A stretch of DNA of 64,000 bases from Fidelibacterota bacterium (GTDB lineage Bacteria > Fidelibacterota > UBA8477 > JABMPR01). The DNA lies in assembly GCA_016845065.1 (NCBI GenBank), contig JAERTG010000050.1, positions 1-64,000 on the forward strand, given 5' to 3'. Of this stretch, positions 1 through 9,388 are shown piece by piece. The translations under genes were made by a program, and so were the position numbers. Every line of letters starts with the position of its first letter. Position 1 is the first letter of the stretch. Under the pieces are notes generated by a model, which was given only the letters and a program-made list of their open reading frames with translations, did no database searches and was not told the origin of the DNA.

Positions 1-725
1 CCACCAGCTTCGAGAGCTGTTGGATCCGTGATGATGTTCATGGTTCCACCAATGGAAGGTGTTGCCAGGTTAACTGCACTGAGTCCACGTTGCATCTGGA
101 TTGAAGATGTGGCATCACCAACACCATCCCAGTTTGACCAATAGACCCATCCATTCTCCATATCATTCTGCGGAACACCGTTGATCATAACGGCGACATT
201 GCGCTGGTTAAATCCACGCACATTGATACGAGCATCACCAGCACCACCACCCTGGTTGGTGGCATATACTGAAGGAGTTGTGTTAAGAACGAGTGGAATA
301 TCCTGTGAACCAAGACGTACTTCCATCTCCTCTTTTGAAACATTTGTATAAGCAACAGGCGTATTGGCATCGGCACGAGAAGCCAAAACTTCCAAAGCAC
401 TCATTTCAAGAGCCTGGCTGGAAAGTGCGAAATTCAAGGTTGTGGCCACACCACTTGCTACCTGTGCACTCATGGTCACTGATTCATAACCAATGACTGA
501 AGCTGTGACGGTATAATTACCGGCAGGGACACCTTCAATAACAAAGGCACCTGATAGATCTGATGCACCACCATAAGGCTGGCCATCAACGATCACATTA
601 GCGCCTGGAAGGGCGTCTCCTGTAGTACCGTCAGTAACTGAACCGGAAATAGTACCCTGTGCCAGGGCGAGAGCCGGAACCATTACCATAACGAGCAATA
701 CAGTAACTAGATAACGTTTACTCAT
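1..725 (-). CDS. TonB-dependent receptor, N-terminal part (cut by window edge)
   Basis: Outer-membrane receptor for energised uptake of a large ligand. Translating the reverse strand from the ATG at 725 gives a signal peptide (basic MSKR, then a hydrophobic stretch ending ALALAQ), a carboxypeptidase-regulatory-like beta-sandwich (GTISGSVTDGTTGDALPGAN, about residues 24-105), and then a plug domain with DARINVRGFNQRNVAVMING near residues 175-195 and GGTMNII near residue 230. The frame is open to base 1, so the barrel lies outside the window. The start is supported by AAAGGAGGT 9 bases upstream. The regulatory-like domain plus plug is the usual layout of SusC-type and related receptors in the FCB group. 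The ligand cannot be told. A CRP-type palindrome lies 47 bases upstream of the start. Confidence 0.93.
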   Translation of the reverse strand, partial: MSKRYLVTVLLVMVMVPALALAQGTISGSVTDGTTGDALPGANVIVDGQPYGGASDLSGAFVIEGVPAGNYTVTASVIGYESVTMSAQVASGVATTLNFALSSQALEMSALEVLASRADANTPVAYTNVSKEEMEVRLGSQDIPLVLNTTPSVYATNQGGGAGDARINVRGFNQRNVAVMINGVPQNDMENGWVYWSNWDGVGDATSSIQMQRGLSAVNLATPSIGGTMNIITDPTALEAG

Positions 726-771
726 CTTCTTGTTTACCTCCTTTTATTGGACATACGATATTTGTAATGAC

Positions 772-787
772 TGTGACAGACATCACA
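772..787. promoter_or_regulatory. Perfect CRP/FNR-family type palindrome TGTGA-N6-TCACA
   Basis: The bases read TGTGACAGACATCACA, two perfect inverted 5-bp half sites separated by 6 bases. This matches the consensus core bound by Crp in Gammaproteobacteria. It sits 47-62 bases upstream of the ATG of the divergent-side TonB-dependent receptor, where an operator would be expected. Whether this organism has a regulator with that specificity cannot be seen here. A chance match is possible. Confidence 0.45.
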
Positions 788-1249
788 TGATGAATGGGTC
801 CCTCGGGAAATTTTATCCCAAATGAACTCCATAAATTTACTTAAATTTCTCCATCCATTACGGCGCAAGATATACTCGCATTTTTTGCCTGTCAACTACC
901 AATTTGTTAGGATTCTGTTATACTCCACTAGAATGTTATACGTGCACAACTATTAGGGGTTATCACATACATGAACCCAATATGTTGTATATCTAGAGCT
1001 TAGAGAGATTAGCTCTAGTAGCATTATAAGCTTAAATCGTTTCGTGCTAAAACCGAGTGAAAATTTTTTAATTTTCCAGCTGCCAATTGATTAGGCAAGC
1101 GTAGGAAAATTGTTACTCCCACCTATACTTGAATTGGACTTATCAATCTAGTATAGAGTGAGATTGATCAATCAAATAATGTGTTTGCTTTATCCTGTTC
1201 AAAATGGCTTATTTGAGGGCAATGAAACGTTACCAAGGTGAATATCAGT
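788..1249. other. Divergent intergenic region, no gene seen
   Basis: AT-rich DNA between two divergent genes. No open frame with a ribosome site is seen. It holds the self-complementary ATTGATCAAT at about 1163-1172. AAGGTGA at 1235-1241 is the ribosome site of the following gene. Promoters for both flanking genes must lie here, but I could not fix -35/-10 pairs with confidence. Confidence 0.5.
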
Positions 1250-2587
1250 ATGAATAAATCTACAAGTAAAACAACATCAGAATTATTACTCCCAGCAGGT
1301 AATTTTGAAAAATTGAAATATGCCTTCGCTTATGGTGCAGACGCTGTCTATGCGGGTGTACCACGCTATTCCTTACGAACCCGGGAAAATGAATTTCGCA
1401 AAGAATCTTTACTTGACGGAATTGCATATACCCATGATCTGGGTAAAAAACTTTATCTCACGATGAACATCTATGCTCATAACACAAAGATTAAAGGCTT
1501 CATGGAAGAGATGGAGCGGATGCTGAAATATGAGCCGGATGCGATGATCATGGCTGATCCAGGGCTCATACACCTTGCCAGGAAAGAATTTCCTCAATTA
1601 GATATTCATCTATCAACCCAGGCAAATTGCACCAATTGGGCCAGTGCTGATTTTTGGAGGGATCAAGGAGTCACTCGCATCATTCTTTCCAGAGAACTGA
1701 GCTTGAAGGAAATTTCAGAAATTCATGCAAAAGTCCCAGATGTGGAACTCGAGGCATTTGTTCATGGAGCAATCTGCATCGCCTATTCAGGAAGATGTCT
1801 CATTACCAACTATATGAATAACATGGATGCAAATCAGGGAACCTGCACAAACTCCTGCCGCTGGGGTTACAATTTTGGCCAGAAGTCGCCCAGCCTATTA
1901 GAGATGGAAAGCCAGGATATCATTCAAATCGAGGCTCCCTACACACCTCCTGAAGATGGTTATTTTCTGGAAGAACCAAAACGACCGGGTCAGTATTTTG
2001 ATATGAAAGAGGATGAACACGGTACCTATATGATGAATGCCAAGGATCTTTGTTCTATAGAACTTCTTCAGCAAATGCGGGACGCAGGGATTGTCAGCTA
2101 TAAGATTGAGGGCCGTACCAAATCAGTCTATTATGCAGCTATGACAGCCAGGTCCTATCGCAAAGCCATAGACGATATGGAAGGTGGTCGTCCATTTGAC
2201 TCAAAAAATCTTGAGGACCTGATTGGGATTGCCCATCGCGGTTACATCTCCGGATTTTACACAAAGAATCCACAGGAATATGGGCAAAATTATGTTGACC
2301 CATCCTCACAGGATTTCACGCACCAAAATGCAGGAATGGTAACATCATGGGATAAAACTGCCCAATTGCTTGAATTCGAAATTAAAAATCAGATCAGAGT
2401 GGGAGAAACTATAGAGGTAATTTCACCTGACAACACTGTAGAAATAGTGATTGAGGAATTATTTAACTCAAAAAAGCGTCCTGTGGATGTAGTGCATGGT
2501 GGTACTGGACTGGGCTATATCCCTTTTGACCACGATCCTGGCGATTTTACTGTAATGCGGAAGGTGTTGCCAGAAGCCCGGGGCTAA
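1250..2587 (+). CDS. trhP: Peptidase U32 family, tRNA uridine 5-hydroxylation protein TrhP (YegQ)
   Basis: A U32-family protein of 445 residues, close to the about 450 residues of TrhP (YegQ), which with prephenate-derived chemistry forms 5-hydroxyuridine at the wobble position of certain tRNAs. It opens with the family start ELLLPAGNFEKLKYAFAYGA. It carries the U32 signature EAFVHGAICIAYSGRC near residues 170-185, and cysteines in the following CTNSCRWGY block suit the iron-sulphur site known in this family. I choose the ATG at 1250 over the GTG at 1238 because AAGGTGA (1235-1241) lies 8 bases before the ATG and overlaps the GTG. Stand-alone gene, convergent with the next operon. Collagenase-like annotations of this family are historical. 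Confidence 0.88.
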   Translation: MNKSTSKTTSELLLPAGNFEKLKYAFAYGADAVYAGVPRYSLRTRENEFRKESLLDGIAYTHDLGKKLYLTMNIYAHNTKIKGFMEEMERMLKYEPDAMIMADPGLIHLARKEFPQLDIHLSTQANCTNWASADFWRDQGVTRIILSRELSLKEISEIHAKVPDVELEAFVHGAICIAYSGRCLITNYMNNMDANQGTCTNSCRWGYNFGQKSPSLLEMESQDIIQIEAPYTPPEDGYFLEEPKRPGQYFDMKEDEHGTYMMNAKDLCSIELLQQMRDAGIVSYKIEGRTKSVYYAAMTARSYRKAIDDMEGGRPFDSKNLEDLIGIAHRGYISGFYTKNPQEYGQNYVDPSSQDFTHQNAGMVTSWDKTAQLLEFEIKNQIRVGETIEVISPDNTVEIVIEELFNSKKRPVDVVHGGTGLGYIPFDHDPGDFTVMRKVLPEARG

Positions 2588-2714
2588 CCCCACCCTGGGT
2601 CATTGCGTGTCCTTATGTGCTAGCAATCCCTCCGTTCGAGAGCTTCAAGGATGGCGAGTTAACTTCGCGGCTTGCACTTATTGTAATAATACCAGTAACC
2701 TTTTACTTACAGAA

Positions 2715-3719
2715 TTAAAAGATAATATCCATAGATAGAAATTTGGTTTCTCCCAGATACTCATGCATGACAAATGCATAATCCAGTTTAATGACCATTT
2801 TTTCAATTCGTTGCTGTAATCCAACTCCCAGACTTGGTTGTTGCCTCGACTGGTTGAATCGATATCCACCACGCAGTATAAATCTCTGAGCAATGGTTGT
2901 TTCCAATCCGATCAGAGCCTGCTCATCATTATCATTATAATGAATAACATCCAGAGCTATTCTGGAATGGAAGAACTTGGTGTTCATCAGATCCATTCCC
3001 ACCCCAAATTGGAAGGTCAGAGGGAGGGGGTAGGCTTCTGTATTTTTACTTGAAGGAATGAGTCGATCTTGATACTCATCAGAACCATCGTAAAAAACCA
3101 GCAGATCTGGCCCATCCATTTTTATGTCGGGCCCAAAATTCCTCAATGACATGGCAATAGTGGAAGTCTGAAAATCAATAGTATAGTGAGTCCCAAAATC
3201 AAAGGCAAAACCTGAAGCTATCTCGTTCCAGATGCGTTGCCTGATATACTTGGCTGTTATTCCAAAGCTGAATTGATCGATGAGTTTCCGGGCATAAACC
3301 ACGCCCATTTCAAGATCCTGGGAATCGAAAAACTCACCTGTTCCATCAGGTTCATATTCAGTGGTGATCTCCATCTTCTCCATCCCAAGTGTACGGGCGT
3401 AGATCCCAATGGCTCCCAGCTCTTTTAGATTCAGGGTATATGCTAATGCGTTCACATCGAAAAAGGTCATCCAGGGGATATGAGATACATGCAGGGCATG
3501 AGTATGATCATGTATGATCCCAGCCGGGTTCCAGAAGAGAGCTGTCGCATCCGTAGACATACCTGTCACGGCCCCGCCAAGGGCAGCAGAGCGAGCACCA
3601 ATGGGAATTTTCAGAAACTGAGCCCCTGCTGTTCCCAGGTTGGCATTTTGAGCGAAGATACTTACCGCGAGAAATGAAATGAGTAATGAAGACTTAATTG
3701 TCTGTTTGATAAGATTCAT
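2715..3719 (-). CDS. PorV/PorQ-family outer-membrane protein
   Basis: A 334-residue exported protein with a signal peptide ending SIFAQ, followed by the family opening GTAGAQFLKIPIGARSAALG and ATALFWNPAGI (residues about 30-70). Alternating beta strands follow to the end, as in the FadL-like barrel of PorV/PorQ. In T9SS, PorV shuttles cargo from the translocon to the attachment complex. Many FCB genomes hold extra PorV-like copies next to single cargo genes. Here the ATG overlaps the stop of the upstream secreted protein as ATGA (3716-3719), so the two are translationally coupled. This suggests a dedicated partner. It could instead be a transport barrel unrelated to secretion. Confidence 0.85.
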   Translation of the reverse strand: MNLIKQTIKSSLLISFLAVSIFAQNANLGTAGAQFLKIPIGARSAALGGAVTGMSTDATALFWNPAGIIHDHTHALHVSHIPWMTFFDVNALAYTLNLKELGAIGIYARTLGMEKMEITTEYEPDGTGEFFDSQDLEMGVVYARKLIDQFSFGITAKYIRQRIWNEIASGFAFDFGTHYTIDFQTSTIAMSLRNFGPDIKMDGPDLLVFYDGSDEYQDRLIPSSKNTEAYPLPLTFQFGVGMDLMNTKFFHSRIALDVIHYNDNDEQALIGLETTIAQRFILRGGYRFNQSRQQPSLGVGLQQRIEKMVIKLDYAFVMHEYLGETKFLSMDIIF

Positions 3720-6520
3720 TTTATCACCGCGAATCTATTTATGTATTCGAAGCCGGTACTTTTTACCTGGTAGAGATAAATTCCCGAGACGATCTCACGG
3801 CCTCCCTCCGCCCTTAAGTCCCAGGTCTCTGTTCCATGCAGGGCAGCATGATCCAAAGTTTTTATTAATTCGCCAGACAATGTGAAAATGTTGATTTCAC
3901 AGTCCACAGGCAGGTTGGTGAACTGTATTTGGCGGACAGGTTCTCTCACAAAACTACCTTGTTCAGATTCCCAAAGCGACCCTGCCATATATGGATTTGG
4001 AACCACCCGAATCTCATTCATATCCTCTGAAAGTATGTCTGGATTTGAGATCGCATCAATTATTCCAAATTGGTAATAGTCCTGAATAGTTGGACGAATT
4101 GCTGGCAGGGTTGAAAAGGTTGTAGATGACCCTGGTGGTGGTGGATGTGCTGGATCGAACCTAACCTGGGCGGTCCAACCTCGATATTGGATACTCCAAC
4201 CGTTATAGAGTGTATCAGCCACACCAATCTCAGTAGAATTCTCATCCGTGGTTCTCAGAACAAGATAAGAGATTCCATCCTCATCGATTCCTGATTGGGT
4301 TACAATTATTTGATAGTCCATTTCCTGTATCGAATCCAAATCCGCCACGTCGAATTCAATCTCAAAATCCAAAATGGGAGGTACATTAATATTCTGAATA
4401 GTAGCCTGGGGATTCATACTAAGAATGAGTCCATCATCAGAAACCAAATCTGTACCTGGATCAAATCGTTGGGACGGAATCACAACAAGTGTGTCCTGAC
4501 CGTCAAATCGTAGCAATTCTGCACAAAAATTAAGGCTCAACAGATCACCTGAGCTTGGATGGGTTAAGGGATTCAATTGATGAAAGGTAACCGTAAAATA
4601 ATCCTCAAATGGATATGGGACATCGAGAGATAAGCCGCCAGACCAGTACGATAACTGGCTATCAATATTGATAATATCTAATTGATCTTCAGCCGTAAAC
4701 CTAAATCCAAAATGTAAGGTGGGAACGAGACTGGAGTCGACTATTTCAATAGTAGCCCATATGCCAGAATTGCCAATTTCATTTTGCATAGCATAATGGA
4801 AACTCAGATCATAAGTATAGTCATTCAATTGCTCAGGTGATGATGGAATTGCACTTAGAGTATAATTGGCCTTCCCACCGTAATGCTCCAAACCTGCAAT
4901 TTTTCCTGGCACAAAATCCACAGCTGCAGAAACAGGAATTGTCTTGACAACATTGACTGCATGTATACTGTTGCCAATAGGACTTTCCAAACTCCCAATG
5001 TTGGCATCACCTTGATCAAATGCAGTCAACGAATACCAGTATTCAATCCCATTAATCACAGTTTCATCTCTGTATGAGTAGGCAATACCCAGATCATCTC
5101 CGATACCGTTCACCCGATCATAACTGGCCAGGGGGATGGCATCTGGACCAGCATCAGGCGATTGATTTCTATCAACCTGATCCCAGGAAAGTCCTTTGTT
5201 TTGACTGCGGTACAAGTTGTACCCTTCAAAATCTTGAATCATGGAAACCTTATCAATGAGACTTTCAACCTCATTTGACCAGAAAAGGGTTACTTCTCCA
5301 TCTCCTGCGACACCATTTAGAATTGGAATAGCTGGCGGCTTGGCTGTTTCAAAATTATTGGAATGCAAAATATGCGCTTCATCTAAATTGGCATATAGAT
5401 CATCCAAATCATTTCCAGCGATGAGACCAATAATAAATTTTAGCGTATCTTCAGGTGATAAGGAGAATGGACCTGAAGAGATGGTTCCATAAACGTCCAG
5501 ACCGTCCGAGCTCAGACTTTCCAGATTATCATAATGGATATTTGCAGAACCACCCAGGTTGAAAAAATCATCGGGATTGATCTCAGGTGGCAGATAATCT
5601 AAATTACTTGAAAAAATCGTCATCATGGTAGCATCATCAAAGGCGATCTTGCCCAGATGCATGTCCGTGATACCGGCCATGGTTCCATCGATCAACGGGG
5701 ATTCCAACATGGCAATTCCCATCATCCCCGGTGTTGTTCTCCAATCGATGGACACATCATCTGCCTCGTATGCCCAGATAAAATCGTTGGCGTGATCAAA
5801 GCCCATCAGATCATCTAGATATTCCGTAGCATCCCCATCAGGGTTATTTCCAACATCAAAATCATGATAGAATCCAAAATAGACACTATCGTAGGAAGCC
5901 ATGGACGTGTTTGTAATCTCAAATGTAAAGAATATCATATCCTCAATATTTTTTAATCCAAAAGCATATCCCGTTTGAGCTATCTGAATCCCTAAAACTT
6001 CAACAAGGTTGTTGGCATCATCATATACACAATAGCTGTCCTGAGTTGAGACAATATGATCCTCACCATCTTCGTTCTGGAAAAACCAGACTGATTCTGG
6101 CCAGGTTGAGATATCATCACTAAAGGCTATTTTGGCTGGTGGCCCATGGTAGCCAGATACAGCTTCCAACTCTTTATAGTCAACATACAAGCTTTGCATC
6201 ACGTTCGTAGGACGCCCCGTCACCAGGTCTCTCGCAATTGCCACCATGGGAGCTAAGCGAAAGAGGTAGTTATGTGAGCTATTTATGGGGTACTCGCCCC
6301 CATCTCCATAACCGTAGTCGCGTGAAATTCTACCGACATTTTCAAAGTATAACCCAATGTTACTGGCATTATGGATTCCCCATGCCCGGTCCGAGAGATC
6401 TCGATGAATTGATAGAGAGGATGAATTCTTACCCTCAACCAGCGAGTTGTCCAATCCAAAACTGATAGCGCAAAGACAAAAATGGATCATCAATAGGATT
6501 TGAATACTTTTTGAGCTCAT
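3716..6520 (-). CDS. Large secreted protein with T9SS sorting domain and FN3-like region
   Basis: About 934 residues if started at the ATG at 6520, which has GGAG 6 bases upstream. The ATG at 6523 overlaps the stop of the receptor as TAATG and is also possible. After a signal peptide (FCLCAISFG) comes a long extracellular region rich in Asp and aromatic residues. An FN3-like segment follows near residues 400-530 (AGDGEVTLFW, GYNLYRS, YWYSLTAFD). The last about 90 residues are a sorting domain (RVVPNPYMAGSLWE, INIFTLSGELIKTL, VSGIYLYQVKS). The domain is removed after transport by T9SS in known systems. No enzyme motif is seen. It is the middle gene of a three-gene coupled operon, between a TonB-dependent receptor and a PorV-like protein. 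Confidence 0.82.
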   Translation of the reverse strand: MSSKSIQILLMIHFCLCAISFGLDNSLVEGKNSSSLSIHRDLSDRAWGIHNASNIGLYFENVGRISRDYGYGDGGEYPINSSHNYLFRLAPMVAIARDLVTGRPTNVMQSLYVDYKELEAVSGYHGPPAKIAFSDDISTWPESVWFFQNEDGEDHIVSTQDSYCVYDDANNLVEVLGIQIAQTGYAFGLKNIEDMIFFTFEITNTSMASYDSVYFGFYHDFDVGNNPDGDATEYLDDLMGFDHANDFIWAYEADDVSIDWRTTPGMMGIAMLESPLIDGTMAGITDMHLGKIAFDDATMMTIFSSNLDYLPPEINPDDFFNLGGSANIHYDNLESLSSDGLDVYGTISSGPFSLSPEDTLKFIIGLIAGNDLDDLYANLDEAHILHSNNFETAKPPAIPILNGVAGDGEVTLFWSNEVESLIDKVSMIQDFEGYNLYRSQNKGLSWDQVDRNQSPDAGPDAIPLASYDRVNGIGDDLGIAYSYRDETVINGIEYWYSLTAFDQGDANIGSLESPIGNSIHAVNVVKTIPVSAAVDFVPGKIAGLEHYGGKANYTLSAIPSSPEQLNDYTYDLSFHYAMQNEIGNSGIWATIEIVDSSLVPTLHFGFRFTAEDQLDIINIDSQLSYWSGGLSLDVPYPFEDYFTVTFHQLNPLTHPSSGDLLSLNFCAELLRFDGQDTLVVIPSQRFDPGTDLVSDDGLILSMNPQATIQNINVPPILDFEIEFDVADLDSIQEMDYQIIVTQSGIDEDGISYLVLRTTDENSTEIGVADTLYNGWSIQYRGWTAQVRFDPAHPPPPGSSTTFSTLPAIRPTIQDYYQFGIIDAISNPDILSEDMNEIRVVPNPYMAGSLWESEQGSFVREPVRQIQFTNLPVDCEINIFTLSGELIKTLDHAALHGTETWDLRAEGGREIVSGIYLYQVKSTGFEYINRFAVIK

Positions 6521-6522
6521 CA

Positions 6523-9051
6523 TTATCTCCAATCCAGGGCTAGACCAAGTCGAAAGGTGCGTGGGGGGCCAAAGTGAGATGGATAAGCCATGTACTCCTG
6601 GCTATGACCAGGGACAAGGGTATAATCTGGTTCACCGGAACTGGTGAAAACTCCAATGGCATTTCTGGCATTGGTTAAATTGAGTATTTCCAGGAATATT
6701 CGGGATTTAAGTTTGCCTGGGAGACTGACTCTTTTGCCCAAAACAATATCCAGGGAATAGGTAGAAGGTTTTCGTAACGCATTAATCTCAATCACACTAA
6801 TGTCACGTGCGTATGGCGTGTAAGGAGTTCCTGAATTGGCTTTAAACACAAATCCAAGATCAGATTTTGCGAAGGGGTAGGTATTGAAGACTTTCCATCC
6901 CTGTTTTTGTCCTGACTTGATGGAACCATAAATATTTAAACCATGAGTCCTATCAAAATCCAGGTGATATAGCGTGGTGGTTTCGGTGCTGCTGGGATAC
7001 TGTTCAGCAGGACTGGAAGAACTACCCTTTGCAATGGAGTAGGTATAACTGAGCCTGGCTGTAATCACCTTGGAGGGATTGTATTCAAGATTGATCTCAG
7101 CACCCTTGGAAAATGCATAATCCTCATTAATAACCAGGGTATAACCAACATATCTATCTGGGGCATCATCTGCAAAGGGGGCATAATAGCGCGTACCTAC
7201 CAGGTTGGTGACATCCTTATAAAAGGCATTAAATCGACCTAAAAATGCCTTGTTGAATTGATGGGTAAGACCGATTTCATAGGCGATGGTTTTCTCAGCA
7301 TCCATGTCAGGATCACCAAAAACGGGAGCTGATACCCTCAAATCATAATTAAGCCTATTGTATAAATATCCATATGGTGGGTTTTGAAAGAAATGACCAT
7401 AGGCAAAATGCATTTTCGTCCTGTCGGAAATGGGATGAGCAATTCCCAGCCGTGGGCTGATCTGGTGCTTGGGAGTAGCCGTAGTGATGCTAGCCGGGTC
7501 AAGGGGGTTCTCACGATAGCTCACTTTCCCGTCAAATTCATCATAGCGCAAACCCAGATTTATGACCAGAAAAGGAAATTCGATTTTATTCTGGAGGTAG
7601 GCTGCTGATTCTATTGGCGTAAGGTTGTATTCATCCCGATAGGGGATGTCTCTTCCGGGATCATAAGGGTTGGAAAGTATCAAGTTGTGGCTTTTATACT
7701 GAAATCCCGCTTTTAACTCATTCCAGGAATTTATCTGCCAGATCACATCACCACGTAGATCAAACGATTTGGTGCTCGATATTGTGTATTCAGGTGGGTC
7801 ACGTCGGGCGTAAAACTCATATCCGTTTCCTGCTTCATGATTCCAGTCGTAGTCCGCATAGGCTGAATATTCCGTACTGTCCTTCCAGCGAGAGGTAGAA
7901 TCTATCCAGATACCTTTGCGGTAATCCTGCTCGTACTGCGAAATCCTCACTTCATAAAAAAGATGGGGAGTCAGGGTGTGGGTGAGGTTCAGGTTTACAT
8001 GTTGCCTGCTTGATTCATACTGATAGTATTGCTCAGGGATATAAGCCCAGGAATGGCGGTAATATTTCCAGCTCTTCCACGAATCCCTATATAGAGTATT
8101 GATCTTTATATTAGATATACCAGTATATGTCAATTTTGTTGTATAGGAGTTTGAATTGTTAAATCCCCAGGGGAGATAGCTATCTCTATCATTATGTTGA
8201 CCAGAAATGAAAATTCTCAGGTTTTCACCCCAGAGCGGTCCACCTAGAGACCAGTTGATGCGGTTCCCCTCGGATTTATTCTCATGGGCATTTTGAAATG
8301 TTCCAGACTGACTTTGAAGGTGGGATCTCCAGGTGCGTCCACCCTCTCTTGTCAGGATGTTCACTATTCCACTTAGGGCGTTTCCATATTCAGCATTAAA
8401 AGTACCACTGAGCAGCGTTAGCTCCTTGATAGCATTGGTTCCGAGATCATAGGAGAAAGTCCCTAAAAATGGATCCTGCACGTAGACCCCATCAATGAGA
8501 TATGCTACTTGATTGGACCGCCCCCCACGGACATTGATGAGATTGTTTCCACCGACTACTCCTGACTGCAAGCTCAGTGCCTCAGTCATCGTGGTAATCG
8601 GAAGTCCCTCAAATTGTTCTTGGGTCATCACGGACCTTGTACCTGCCAGATCTTTTTCAATGGCATCAACTGGGGCATGGACAATGACCTCCTGACCCTC
8701 CAGAACTGAGGGATCCATTGTGAGGTCTAGCCAGGTGGTCAAATCAACAGTCACCTGAACATCATTTAGTAGAATGCTCTCAAAACCAATAAATGAGAAT
8801 TTGAGAGTGTATGTCCCTGGTGGAATGTTGAGGATGGCAAATCTACCATTTTTATCTGAAACACTTCCAAAATTAGTTCCTATTATTTGGATTGTTGCAC
8901 CGATAACAGGCAATCCAGATTCACTGGAAGTGAGTTTGCCACTGATCTTGCCAGTGACACCAGCCTGAACTGTGAATGGTGATATGAGAATAAGAAATGC
9001 AAGGAATATGGAGAACCAGTACGGTCTACCAATACTATCAAGAATATTCAT
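6523..9051 (-). CDS. TonB-dependent receptor with carboxypeptidase-regulatory-like domain
   Basis: An 842-residue outer-membrane receptor. The signal peptide ends VQAG. A regulatory-like domain spans about residues 32-115 (GKISGKLTSSESGLPVIGAT, NGRFAILNIPPGTYTLKFSF). The plug spans about 130-240 (EALSLQSGVVGGNNLINVRG, AYLIDGVYVQDPF, ELTLLSGTFNAEYG), and the barrel follows to the terminal strand ending in RLGLALDWR. The start has GAGGGG upstream at good distance. No SusD partner is adjacent, so it is not a standard SusCD glycan importer. It is first in the operon with a large secreted protein and a PorV-like protein, which suggests ligand uptake or signalling linked to that surface protein. 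Confidence 0.9.
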   Translation of the reverse strand: MNILDSIGRPYWFSIFLAFLILISPFTVQAGVTGKISGKLTSSESGLPVIGATIQIIGTNFGSVSDKNGRFAILNIPPGTYTLKFSFIGFESILLNDVQVTVDLTTWLDLTMDPSVLEGQEVIVHAPVDAIEKDLAGTRSVMTQEQFEGLPITTMTEALSLQSGVVGGNNLINVRGGRSNQVAYLIDGVYVQDPFLGTFSYDLGTNAIKELTLLSGTFNAEYGNALSGIVNILTREGGRTWRSHLQSQSGTFQNAHENKSEGNRINWSLGGPLWGENLRIFISGQHNDRDSYLPWGFNNSNSYTTKLTYTGISNIKINTLYRDSWKSWKYYRHSWAYIPEQYYQYESSRQHVNLNLTHTLTPHLFYEVRISQYEQDYRKGIWIDSTSRWKDSTEYSAYADYDWNHEAGNGYEFYARRDPPEYTISSTKSFDLRGDVIWQINSWNELKAGFQYKSHNLILSNPYDPGRDIPYRDEYNLTPIESAAYLQNKIEFPFLVINLGLRYDEFDGKVSYRENPLDPASITTATPKHQISPRLGIAHPISDRTKMHFAYGHFFQNPPYGYLYNRLNYDLRVSAPVFGDPDMDAEKTIAYEIGLTHQFNKAFLGRFNAFYKDVTNLVGTRYYAPFADDAPDRYVGYTLVINEDYAFSKGAEINLEYNPSKVITARLSYTYSIAKGSSSSPAEQYPSSTETTTLYHLDFDRTHGLNIYGSIKSGQKQGWKVFNTYPFAKSDLGFVFKANSGTPYTPYARDISVIEINALRKPSTYSLDIVLGKRVSLPGKLKSRIFLEILNLTNARNAIGVFTSSGEPDYTLVPGHSQEYMAYPSHFGPPRTFRLGLALDWR

Positions 9052-9388
9052 CTGGTTTTCCCCTCAAACTATGAAATCATTCCTGGTCGAAAAAGGACTT
9101 AGCCACTCTTTCCATGGAGGCGGGGGAAAGGAGCCCCCCAGCTCACAACTTGAAACCAATGTGAATTAAACCGTGCGACAAACTAACCCAATTTTAGTAT
9201 AAATACCAATTTGAAAGTGTTTGAGATTCAAGTAAAATGCTACTGACTAATTTTGTTAATATCATCAATTGTTTTTGTGTGGAATTCACCTTTTGGTCAA
9301 ACCAACATTCGCTCTTTACCAGAAGGGCTTTGACTGAATAATTTTTGTTTGGAAATTCACACTTTACAAATTAATCTGAGCCCGCCAT
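9052..9388. other. Divergent intergenic region
   Basis: This region separates the receptor operon from phoH. A short GGGGG/CCCCC hairpin at 9122-9138 lies about 70 bases upstream of the receptor start. TTGACT at 9330-9335 is a possible -35 for phoH, but no good -10 follows at the usual distance. No open frame with a ribosome site is seen. Confidence 0.4.

Noticed and set aside
1163-1172. ATTGATCAAT as an FNR-type operator
   Set aside because: It is self-complementary but lacks the four-base spacing of TTGAT-N4-ATCAA and is short enough to occur by chance.
9122-9138. GGGGG/CCCCC hairpin as a terminator
   Set aside because: The stem is only 5 bp, there is no T run, and no gene ends nearby.
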